Source: Pseudonocardiaceae bacterium YIM PH 21723 (lineage in GTDB: Bacteria; Actinomycetota; Actinomycetes; Mycobacteriales; Pseudonocardiaceae). Taken from it: DNA of 64,000 nucleotides. Shown one piece after another: positions 44,174-51,978 of this stretch. The position numbers and the translations under genes were made by a program. Positions within the stretch are counted from its first letter, which is position 1. Each line of letters starts with the position of its first letter. The stretch covers positions 31,460 through 95,459 of the forward strand of contig QZFT01000031.1 of the NCBI GenBank assembly GCA_003600225.1. Reading direction: 5' to 3'. The notes under the pieces were generated by a model. That model worked only from the letters and a program-made list of their open reading frames with translations, made no database searches and had not been told where the DNA came from.

Positions 44174-46167
44174 GGAACCTCCATACGCGCTGGCTCGGAT
44201 ACCTCGATCTGTCGACTCGAAAGTACCGGGCGCAGCGCCAGCCGGACCCGCTGGCCCACCTCGATCGCCGGGCCTTCGGCGTCCACCACCACGTACCGCT
44301 CGGCGGCGAGCTCGGAGATCAGGTGTTGCGCCCGCCAGTGCTGGGCCGGGTCGGCCTGCGGACCCGCCGTCGGACCGCGGTCCAGCAGGACGCTGATGTC
44401 CGGGCGGAGGGTGCCACTGGCCCAATCGGACAGCGTGTCCAGCTCGGTGGCGTCCAGTCCGGCGGCCGCGCCGAGCCGGGCGGCCGGGCTGTGCACGAAG
44501 CGCTGCATGATCACGATGGCGCCCTCGCGCAGGGCGGGGCGCACCCGGGTGTCCACGATCTCGGCGCGTACGGCGGCGGCCAGCAGTGCGCTGGACCGGG
44601 GGCCGGTGATCGCGGTGGCGGCCAGGGCGACCTTGAACTGGTGTTCCTGCACGGTCGGATCGGCGATCAACACGACATCGCGATCGGCGCCGGCCAGCCA
44701 GTCGGCCAGCAGCGAGGCCTGGTCGCCGGTGTCCTCGACCGTCTCGCCCTCCACCACGATCAGCAGGCCGGAGTCGGTCCGCGATGGCCTGCGCAGCGCG
44801 GCGAACAGGCCGTCGACCAGTGATTTACTGGTCCGGTTCATCTGCTGGTAGGCGACGATGCCGAGCACCGCGGCCAGTAGGCCCGCGCCGAGCAGCACCG
44901 GCCGGGTGGCGTCGATGCGGGTGCCGAAGAAGCTCAGGTTCTGCGACTGCACCAGGCCGACCAGGACCGGGACCAGGGCCATCGCGGCCAGCAGGACGAC
45001 CCGGACCAGGGACTGGACGAACGCCATCGTGCGGCCACGAATCGCGTCGTCGACCTGGGTGCCGATGATGGTCAGGCCGGTGAGGAAGGCGACGCCCGCA
45101 CACAGGCCGACGGCGATCACCGCGAGCAGCGCGATCCACAGCTGCGGGGCGATCGCGACCACCATGAGCAGCAGGCCGGTGCTGACGATGGCGACGCCGA
45201 ACAGCCGGTTGTGCGCCAGCCGCTCGGTGAACTTGGGCGCGATGAACATGCCGGTGCCCAGGCCGACGAAGACGGAGACGAAGAGCATGCCGTAGGCGGC
45301 GTCGCCGCCGGACAGGCTGCCCGCGTAGAGCTTGGCGCTGGCGATCACCGCGCCACCGGCGGCGAACGCGCCGAGGATGCCGACGACCAGGCCGCGGATC
45401 AGCGGGGTGGTGCCGACGAACCGCATGCCGTCGCGCAGCATGACGAGGAGGTTCGGCGTGTCCGCCGAGGTCACCTTGCCCTCGCGGCGGGCCCGGCCGG
45501 AGATCTCCGGGATCCGGGTGCCGACCATGATCGCCATGCTGATGTAGGCGATCGCGTTGATGCCCAGCGCGATGTACACGGTGGACTCGGAGCTGAGCGG
45601 CACGTGGAAGGTGGGCCCGATGGCGGACAGCGCGGAGAACAGCCCGGCCGCGGTCACCACCGCGACGCCGTAGGTCATCACCAGCGCGAGCTGGTTCGCG
45701 GTCTCCACCTGATCGGGGCGTTTGAGCAGGTTCGGGATGGCCGCGTCCTTGGCCGGGATCCAGAACAACGCGCAGATCTCGATCAGGAAGACCGCGATGA
45801 ACAGCCAGCCGAGCGCGATGTCCCGGGCGGCGAGCGTGCCGACGACCGGGATGGAGATGAGCAGGCAGGCGCGCAGGATGTCGCAGATGACCATCGTCCT
45901 GCGCCGGTCGAACTTGTCCGCGATGGCGCCGGCCAGGGGCGCGAGCAGCATGGCGGGCAGCAGCTTGGTGGCGACGACACCGCCCAGCGCGAAGCTCTGC
46001 GCCTGATATCCGCTGGTCAGCTTGGTGGCCAGCGCGGAAAGGGCGAGCAGCGTCAGCCAGTCGCAGGTGCCGCACATGGTGTTGACGATCCACAACCTGC
46101 GGAACGCCGGGATCCCGAGCACCCCGCGCACGCGGTGCAGGGTCGAGGCGCCGCCTGCCTCACCCAT
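44170..46167 (-). CDS. MFS transporter fused to a degenerate thymidylate-kinase-like domain
   Basis: 665 residues from ATG 46167 (GGGAGCG upstream); a GTG at 46212 would add 15 residues. Residues 1 to about 445 are a 12-helix MFS-like transporter; the remainder aligns with dTMP kinase. The kinase P-loop (normally EGxDGxGKST) reads VEGETVEDTGDQ and the DR(Y/F) motif reads MQRFVHSP, so the catalytic residues are lost. Such fusions are known in actinobacteria. The transported substrate is unknown and phosphotransfer is unlikely. Confidence 0.85.
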   Translation of the reverse strand: MGEAGGASTLHRVRGVLGIPAFRRLWIVNTMCGTCDWLTLLALSALATKLTSGYQAQSFALGGVVATKLLPAMLLAPLAGAIADKFDRRRTMVICDILRACLLISIPVVGTLAARDIALGWLFIAVFLIEICALFWIPAKDAAIPNLLKRPDQVETANQLALVMTYGVAVVTAAGLFSALSAIGPTFHVPLSSESTVYIALGINAIAYISMAIMVGTRIPEISGRARREGKVTSADTPNLLVMLRDGMRFVGTTPLIRGLVVGILGAFAAGGAVIASAKLYAGSLSGGDAAYGMLFVSVFVGLGTGMFIAPKFTERLAHNRLFGVAIVSTGLLLMVVAIAPQLWIALLAVIAVGLCAGVAFLTGLTIIGTQVDDAIRGRTMAFVQSLVRVVLLAAMALVPVLVGLVQSQNLSFFGTRIDATRPVLLGAGLLAAVLGIVAYQQMNRTSKSLVDGLFAALRRPSRTDSGLLIVVEGETVEDTGDQASLLADWLAGADRDVVLIADPTVQEHQFKVALAATAITGPRSSALLAAAVRAEIVDTRVRPALREGAIVIMQRFVHSPAARLGAAAGLDATELDTLSDWASGTLRPDISVLLDRGPTAGPQADPAQHWRAQHLISELAAERYVVVDAEGPAIEVGQRVRLALRPVLSSRQIEVSEPARMEVP

Positions 46168-46315
46168 CGTGATCGCTCCCGGTCCTACCTGACCTGGTTG
46201 GATGGTCTCCACCCCGTTTCGCCCAATGTCGATGGCAGCTCTGCTGCCCAGCGTAGCCGGGTGGCGTGGATACGAGCTCCTTCCAGAGCCAATCAGTCGG
46301 CGATTTGCAATCTGC

Positions 46316-47050
46316 TCATGACTCGCGCCGGTAGGTGATCGCCGTGCAGACGTAGGGGAAGGCGATCTCGCTACTACCGGCCAGGTCCGGGTGTCCGGTG
46401 ATCACCCGTCGTACCGCGTCCAGGGTGACCGCGCGCTGCTCCTCGGGCAGCGTGGCCACCTTGCTCCAGGTGGCGACCATCTCGATCACATCCTCGGCGG
46501 GCAGCCGCTGCACCCAGTCCACGCTCGTCTTCGCACCCGGCTCGAACCCGGCGAGCACCGCCGGATCTCCCTCCACCCGGCGGCCGAACTGCGCATGGGT
46601 GATGTCGATCAGCTCCTGGACCCAGGATTCTCGCAGGTCGGGGAGGTTCCACAGCATCGAGAGCCGGCCGCGGGCGGTGAGCACCCGGCATGCCTCGCGG
46701 GTGGCGGGCCCCGGATCGGCCCAGTGCCAGGACTGGCCGAACAGCACCGCGTCCACGGTCCCGTCCGGCAACGGCAGTTCCTCGGCGACGCCCGCGCGCA
46801 GCTCGATCGCCGGATGGTGATCGGCGAAGGCGGCCCGCATCCGATCGTCCGGCTCGACGGCGGTGACCGTGTGCCCCATCGCGGACAGCACCGCACTCAG
46901 CTTGCCGGTACCCGCGCCGACGTCCGCGATCCGCAGATGGGGCCCGGGCAGTACCCGGTGGATCAACGCGGCGGGATATCCCGGTCGCATCCGCTGGTAG
47001 CGCTGGGCCTGTTCACCGAAGGACTGGGCACGCTTCAGATCGATCGCCAT
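46316..47050 (-). CDS. Class I SAM-dependent methyltransferase
   Basis: 244 residues from MAIDLKRAQSFGEQAQRYQ (ATG 47050). Motif I IADVGAGTGKLS, the acidic residue at the end of strand 2 (VTAVEPDD) and FGQSWHWADP after motif II are clear (Methyltransf_11/25 type). No signal or membrane segment. The methyl acceptor is unknown. Confidence 0.9.
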   Translation of the reverse strand: MAIDLKRAQSFGEQAQRYQRMRPGYPAALIHRVLPGPHLRIADVGAGTGKLSAVLSAMGHTVTAVEPDDRMRAAFADHHPAIELRAGVAEELPLPDGTVDAVLFGQSWHWADPGPATREACRVLTARGRLSMLWNLPDLRESWVQELIDITHAQFGRRVEGDPAVLAGFEPGAKTSVDWVQRLPAEDVIEMVATWSKVATLPEEQRAVTLDAVRRVITGHPDLAGSSEIAFPYVCTAITYRRES

Positions 47051-47079
47051 GCCTTCATCGTGCCCGGGTGGCGGTGAAA

Positions 47080-47445
47080 TCAGCGAGACCCGATCAAGGC
47101 CAGCAGCAGCACGCCGAACAACGCGACCAGGACGAGTACACAGCCGATCGAGCCGGAGCTCTTCTTCTGCCGCTCCTGGATCGCGGACGGCTGCGGTTTC
47201 CACTGCAGGCTGCGGGCCTGCTGGACCGGGGAGGAGGACGTCGAGTAGGCCCGGCGCTGCATCTGCTGTACCGGTTTGCCGGTCGGCCGCTGCGGCACCT
47301 TCGGCGGCTCCGGGGCCTGCACCACCTGGAGTGGCGGGAAGCTGTCCGTGGGCACCAGGGCGGCGGTCAACGCATCGGGCCAGGCCGGTGGCGCGGACGG
47401 GGCCTGGGTGCCGTCGTTGCCGGACAGTGCGTCTGAGGTCCCCAT
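47080..47445 (-). CDS. Pro/Gln-rich protein with a C-terminal membrane anchor
   Basis: 121 residues from MGTSDALSGNDG (ATG 47445). A disordered N-terminal part rich in Pro, Ala and Gln precedes a single tail membrane segment (IGCVLVLVALFGVLLLALIG) and a GSR end. The topology suggests a tail-anchored or single-pass protein with a cytoplasmic N-terminus. No family recognised. Confidence 0.65.
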   Translation of the reverse strand: MGTSDALSGNDGTQAPSAPPAWPDALTAALVPTDSFPPLQVVQAPEPPKVPQRPTGKPVQQMQRRAYSTSSSPVQQARSLQWKPQPSAIQERQKKSSGSIGCVLVLVALFGVLLLALIGSR

Positions 47446-47461
47446 GTAGCCACGGTAGTCC

Positions 47462-47508
47462 CGAAGTTGACGACATTCGGGCAATGCACCCGAATGTCGT
47501 CAACTTCG
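47462..47508 (-). terminator. Hairpin after topA built from the GTTGACGA repeat
   Basis: 47462-47481 pairs exactly with 47489-47508 (20 bp, loop CAATGCA) and starts 5 bp past the topA stop. Each arm contains CGAAGTTGACGA, the core of the palindrome family clustered at 19928-20248, here doubled into one long stem. Confidence 0.75.
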
Positions 47509-47512
47509 ACGG

Positions 47513-50329
47513 CTACTTGGCGGCGGTGGTCTTCTTCGCCGGGGCCTTCTTGGCCGGAGCCTTCTTGGCCGCGGGTTCCTTCTTCGCGGCCGGCTTCCGG
47601 GCGGGTGCCCGCTTCGGAGCCGGGCCCTTCGCCCGCTTCTCGGCGAGCAGTTCGGCGGCCCGCTCCAGGGTGAAGTCCTCGATCGTGTCGCTCTTGCGCA
47701 GCGAGGCGTTGGTCTCGCCGTCGGTCGCGTACGGGCCGAAGCGGCCCTCCTTGACCACGACCGGCTTGCCGGACACCGGGTCCGGGCCGAGCTCCTTCAG
47801 CGGCGGAGCGGAGGCGGCGGCCTGGCGGCCCCGCTTCTTCGGCTCGGCGTAGATCTTCAACGCCTCGTCGAGGGTCACCGTGAACATCTGCTCCTCGCTG
47901 GTCAGCGAGCGAGAGTCGGTGCCCTTCTTCAGGTACGGGCCATAGCGGCCGTTCTGCGCGGTGATCTCGGCGCCGGTCTCCGGGTCCTTGCCGACGACCC
48001 GGGGAAGCGACAGCAGTTTCAGCGCCTCTTCCAGGGTCACCGTCTGGACCGTCATGTCCTTGAACAGCGAGCCGGTGCGCGGCTTGGGCGCCGCGGCCTT
48101 CTTGGCCTTGGTCTTCGGCGGCTCGGCCGGTTCTTCGGGCTCGGGCAGGATCTCGGTGACGTACGGGCCGAAGCGGCCTTCCTTGGCCACGATCTCGTTG
48201 CCGCTGACCGGGTCGGTACCCAGCGAACGACCCTCGATCGGGGTGGCGAACAGTTCCTCCGCCATGTCCAGGGTGAGCTCGTCCGGCGGCACGTCGTCCG
48301 GCAGGTTCGCCCGATCGGACTTGCCCTCGCCCAGGTCGCGCTCCAGGTACGGGCCGTACCGGCCGACGCGCACCACGACCGACCGGTTCTCGGAGTCGGT
48401 GAACATCGGGATCGAGTTCACCTCGCGGGCGTCGATGCCGTCCACGCTGTTGCCGACCAGGTTCTTCAACCCACCGCTGCGCGCGACCGATCCCTCCGGG
48501 CCGGTCTCGCCGCCGAAGAAGAAGCCGGTCAGCCACCGGGTGCGCTGCTCGCGACCGGCGGCGATGCCGTCGAGTTCGTCCTCCAGCGCGGCGGTGAAGT
48601 CGTAGTCGACCAGCCGGCCGAAGTGCTGTTCCAGCAGGCCGATGACGGCGAACGCCACCCAGGCGGGCACCAGGGCCGAGCCCTTGCGCCACACGTAACC
48701 GCGGTCCTGGATGGTGCCGATGATCGCAGCCCAGGTGGACGGGCGACCGATGCCGGTCTCTTCCATCACCTTGATCAGGCTGGCTTCGGTGTACCGGGCC
48801 GGCGGGCTGGTGGTGTGACCGTCGGCGGTGAGCTCGCGACCGGTCAGCGGCTGGTCCCGCTTCAGGTTCGGCAGCCGGCGCTCGGCGTCGTCGGACTCGC
48901 CGCCCGCCTCCTCGTCCACCGTCTCCACGTAGGCCTTCAGGAAGCCGGGGAAGGTGATGGTGCGACCGGAGGCGGAGAAGGTGGCCTCTTCACCGGCGGC
49001 GGTGCTGCCGGTGATCTTGACGCTCAGCGTGGTGCCCTTGGCGTCGTTCATCTGCGAGGCGATGGTGCGCTGCCAGATGAGCTCGTACAGCTTGAACTCG
49101 TCGGACTCCAGCTCACGGGCCACCTCACCGGGGGTGCGGAACACCTCACCGGCGGGACGGATCGCCTCGTGCGCCTCCTGGGCGTTCTTCACCTTGCGGG
49201 TGTACTGCCGGGGCTGCGGGGACACGTAGGCGTCGCCGTAGAGCTCCCTGGCCTGGTTGCGCGCCGCGGTGATCGCCGTCTCGGACAACGTCGTCGAGTC
49301 GGTACGCATGTAGGTGATGTAGCCGTTCTCGTACAGCCGCTGCGCGGTGCGCATGGTCCGCTCGGCGGCGAAGCGCAGCTTGCGGCCGGCCTCCTGCTGC
49401 AGCGTGGACGTCATGAACGGCGCGTACGGCTTACGGGTGTACGGCTTCTCCTCGACGCTGCTGACCGCGAAGCTCGCGTCGGCGAGGGCCTGAGCCAGTC
49501 GCTGCGCCTCGGCCTCGGCCAGTACCCGGGACTCGGAGCCCGCCTTGAGCTGCCCGTCCGGCCCGAAGTCGCGGCCGACCGCCACTCGCTGGCCGTCCAC
49601 CGAGATGAGCTTGGCGCTGAAGCTGCGCGCTCCGGACTCGTCGGCGGTCGCCGCCTCGAAGACCGCGCTGATGTCCCAGTAGGAGGCGACGACGAAGCGC
49701 ATGCGCTCCCGTTCGCGCTGCACGATCAGCCGGGTGGCCACGGACTGGACCCGGCCCGCCGACAGCTTCGGCATGACCTTCTTCCAGAGCACCGGGCTGA
49801 CCTCGTAGCCGTACAGCCGGTCCAGGATGCGCCGGGTCTCCTGGGCGTCGACCAGGTCCTTGTCCAGGTCGCGTGGGCTGGCCGCAGCGGCCTGGATGGC
49901 CGGTTCGGTGATCTCGTGGAACACCATCCGGCGCACCGGGATCTTCGGCTTCAGCGTCTCGAGGAGGTGCCACGCGATGGCCTCGCCCTCGCGGTCACCA
50001 TCCGTCGCGAGGTAGAGCTCGTCGACGTCCTTCATCAGGGACTTGAGCTCGGTGACCGTCGACTTCTTGTCCGGGGTGACGATGTACAGCGGTTCGAAGT
50101 CGTTGTCGACGTCGACTCCCAGGCGGGCCCATGCGGTGCCCTTGTACTTCTCCGGCACGTCCGCCGCGTTGCGCGGCAGGTCCCGGATATGCCCACGAGA
50201 GGACTCCACGACGAAGTTCGGCCCGAGGTAGGTGGCGATCTTTCGCGCCTTCGCCGGTGACTCGACGATCACCAATCGACGCGATGCGTCATCGCCACCG
50301 CTCTTACTTGTACGCCTCGTGCTCGCCAC
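47513..50329 (-). CDS. topA: DNA topoisomerase I
   Basis: 938 residues. The TOPRIM domain begins RRLVIVESPAKARKI and includes the acidic metal site in YLATDGDREGEAIAW; the active-site Tyr is in YITYMRTDST. The C-terminus lacks the zinc fingers of the enteric enzyme; it has several Topo-C repeats (each with GRFGPY, GRYGPYL) and a Lys/Ala-rich tail, as is typical for actinobacterial TopA. It relaxes negative supercoils. Confidence 0.96.
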   Translation of the reverse strand: MASTRRTSKSGGDDASRRLVIVESPAKARKIATYLGPNFVVESSRGHIRDLPRNAADVPEKYKGTAWARLGVDVDNDFEPLYIVTPDKKSTVTELKSLMKDVDELYLATDGDREGEAIAWHLLETLKPKIPVRRMVFHEITEPAIQAAAASPRDLDKDLVDAQETRRILDRLYGYEVSPVLWKKVMPKLSAGRVQSVATRLIVQRERERMRFVVASYWDISAVFEAATADESGARSFSAKLISVDGQRVAVGRDFGPDGQLKAGSESRVLAEAEAQRLAQALADASFAVSSVEEKPYTRKPYAPFMTSTLQQEAGRKLRFAAERTMRTAQRLYENGYITYMRTDSTTLSETAITAARNQARELYGDAYVSPQPRQYTRKVKNAQEAHEAIRPAGEVFRTPGEVARELESDEFKLYELIWQRTIASQMNDAKGTTLSVKITGSTAAGEEATFSASGRTITFPGFLKAYVETVDEEAGGESDDAERRLPNLKRDQPLTGRELTADGHTTSPPARYTEASLIKVMEETGIGRPSTWAAIIGTIQDRGYVWRKGSALVPAWVAFAVIGLLEQHFGRLVDYDFTAALEDELDGIAAGREQRTRWLTGFFFGGETGPEGSVARSGGLKNLVGNSVDGIDAREVNSIPMFTDSENRSVVVRVGRYGPYLERDLGEGKSDRANLPDDVPPDELTLDMAEELFATPIEGRSLGTDPVSGNEIVAKEGRFGPYVTEILPEPEEPAEPPKTKAKKAAAPKPRTGSLFKDMTVQTVTLEEALKLLSLPRVVGKDPETGAEITAQNGRYGPYLKKGTDSRSLTSEEQMFTVTLDEALKIYAEPKKRGRQAAASAPPLKELGPDPVSGKPVVVKEGRFGPYATDGETNASLRKSDTIEDFTLERAAELLAEKRAKGPAPKRAPARKPAAKKEPAAKKAPAKKAPAKKTTAAK

Positions 50330-50545
50330 TCCGCCCTGCTTTCTTTCCTACCTCGCGTTACGGCCCGCCAGTGTGCACCGATTGTGGTCCCACCCATCGG
50401 GGCGGGTATGCGGGAAGCGTGACATACGAGTACCACTCAGTCTGTCGTGTTCCCGCTGAAGGTCCGCGGCGAAACAACTGAAGTAACTACCCGAGGTTAC
50501 GTGTGGGCGTCCCTTTCGGCTGTTCGAGTCGATTCAGACAATAAA

Positions 50546-51118
50546 TCATGCCGCTGGCCACATTTCCTGTTCGACACCCACCGGAATGGGGCCGACCAGG
50601 TCGGCGAGTCTGGCCAACCGGCGTGCGCCGGCAATGCGCAGCCCAGGACCGCCTCCCCGCGGAGCGAGGACTTTAGCTGGCTGTCCGACGCGCTGCAATG
50701 CCGCCTGCAGGCCTTCATACGTCTGTGGCGCCGCCGGATCAAGTCCGAGGAGATATCCGCCGGGCACGTGCCTGCCACAGGCCAATGCCCAGAATCGCAG
50801 CTTATGGCCGTCGAGTTCGAAATCGGGCGGCACCGATTTCGCACCGTCGGACAGCCAGCACGCCGCCAATCCGGTGAGATCTCGCTGGAAGGCCGACTGC
50901 ACCCGAAACTCGCCCTCTTCAGTGACACTGACATCGGCCTGCACGCCACGTTCGCGCAGCAGCGCCCGCAGTGCGCCGGCACGCCAGCGCTCGCCGGTGA
51001 CGACCCACACCCGGGCCGCGGTACCCCGACCGAATCCCACCATCTGGCCGGCGCCGCACAGCAGGCCGGCCAGATCCGCCACCTTCGGGTGGCACGCCTC
51101 AGCGGAGAGGAACGTCAT
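50546..51118 (-). CDS. Conserved actinobacterial protein, Rv3647c homologue
   Basis: 190 residues from MTFLSAEACHPKVADLAG (ATG 51118). Alternating sheet and helix with WVVTGERWRAGALRALLRERG and QDVALG-type segments such as LRFWALACGRHVPGGYLLGLD. No catalytic motif. The place just upstream of topA is conserved in actinobacteria. The upstream frame continues but reads as non-coding. Function unknown. Confidence 0.8.
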   Translation of the reverse strand: MTFLSAEACHPKVADLAGLLCGAGQMVGFGRGTAARVWVVTGERWRAGALRALLRERGVQADVSVTEEGEFRVQSAFQRDLTGLAACWLSDGAKSVPPDFELDGHKLRFWALACGRHVPGGYLLGLDPAAPQTYEGLQAALQRVGQPAKVLAPRGGGPGLRIAGARRLARLADLVGPIPVGVEQEMWPAA

Positions 51119-51191
51119 CTGTCCCACACAGGGATGGTAGAACAGGCGTTCGAGATCACAAAACCGGCACGCCGGCAATCGCCAGTCAGTG

Positions 51192-51770
51192 CTATTTGGC
51201 CGGTGCGGGTGCACCGGACGGGGTGGCCGGCTTCTTCAGCGGGGTGCAGTTGGGCGCGGAATCGGAGGCGCGGTAGAGCTCACCCTGCGGGTCGAGGCCC
51301 TTGAGCGGGTTGAGCTCGTAGTCCTTCAGCGCGGTGTTCAGCTCGATGTTGACGTTGCCGAGCTCGGTCTGGTTCCTGGTGGAACCCAGCTTGGTCTTGG
51401 CGCTGTTGAAGGCGCTGATCACCTTCTGGTACATCGTGGTGACCCTGGTCTTCTCGGCGGTCGCCTCCTGGGTCGGGGCGTCACCGATGGACTTCAGGTC
51501 GGCCAGCAGCTTGGTCATCACGGTGACGTAGCTGCCGAAGTAGTCGCCCATGGCCTTCTTGGCGGCAGGCATGTCCTTGGTGGACACCTGCCCCAGCCCC
51601 TTGGGCGAGGTCTGCATGAACGTGGCGAAGCTGCCGCAGTAGCTGTTCATGTAGTTGATCACCTTGGCATCCGGCTGTGCGGCCTGCCGGTCACCGGTGA
51701 TCATGCTGCAGCCGCTGAGCACGGTCAGTGCCACAACGACGGCGGGAACGAGGGTCAGAACTCGGCGCAT
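51192..51770 (-). CDS. Lipoprotein of unknown function
   Basis: 192 residues from the ATG at 51770, with GGAGTT upstream; a GTG immediately before it is an alternative. The lipobox LSGC (MMRRVLTLVPAVVVALTVLSGC) precedes a helical domain with SYCGSFATFMQ and Lys/Thr-rich helices, ending Pro/Ala-rich. No domain recognised. A long inverted repeat separates it from hppA. Confidence 0.8.
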   Translation of the reverse strand: MRRVLTLVPAVVVALTVLSGCSMITGDRQAAQPDAKVINYMNSYCGSFATFMQTSPKGLGQVSTKDMPAAKKAMGDYFGSYVTVMTKLLADLKSIGDAPTQEATAEKTRVTTMYQKVISAFNSAKTKLGSTRNQTELGNVNIELNTALKDYELNPLKGLDPQGELYRASDSAPNCTPLKKPATPSGAPAPAK

Positions 51771-51851
51771 CACAACTCCAGCGAGGACGTCTTGGCTCCC
51801 CCAACGTCTGTGACGAGCCTAACGAGCCCGCTGGACGGTAGTTGCACTGGG

Positions 51852-51920
51852 AGCAGTTTCCATGGAATCTGCTCCCGAACGGGGCGGCCCCCAGCGTGGG
51901 CAGATTCCATGGAAACTGCT
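51852..51920. terminator. Inverted repeat (20-bp arms) between hppA and the lipoprotein gene
   Basis: AGCAGTTTCCATGGAATCTG (51852-51871) pairs exactly with 51901-51920; the next bases allow about three more pairs. Each arm contains the palindrome TTCCATGGAA. It lies between the hppA terminator and the lipoprotein promoter region, so a regulatory role is also possible. Confidence 0.5.
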
Positions 51921-51930
51921 GAACAGGAAA

Positions 51931-51964
51931 CGGCCCGCCCCGGCGGTGAGACCGGGGCGGGCCG
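51931..51964 (-). terminator. Terminator after hppA
   Basis: CGGCCCGCCCCGG (51931-51943) pairs exactly with 51952-51964 (13 bp, 8-nt loop), 15 bp past the stop. Confidence 0.8.
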
Positions 51965-51978
51965 CAGAGGTCAGCGCA

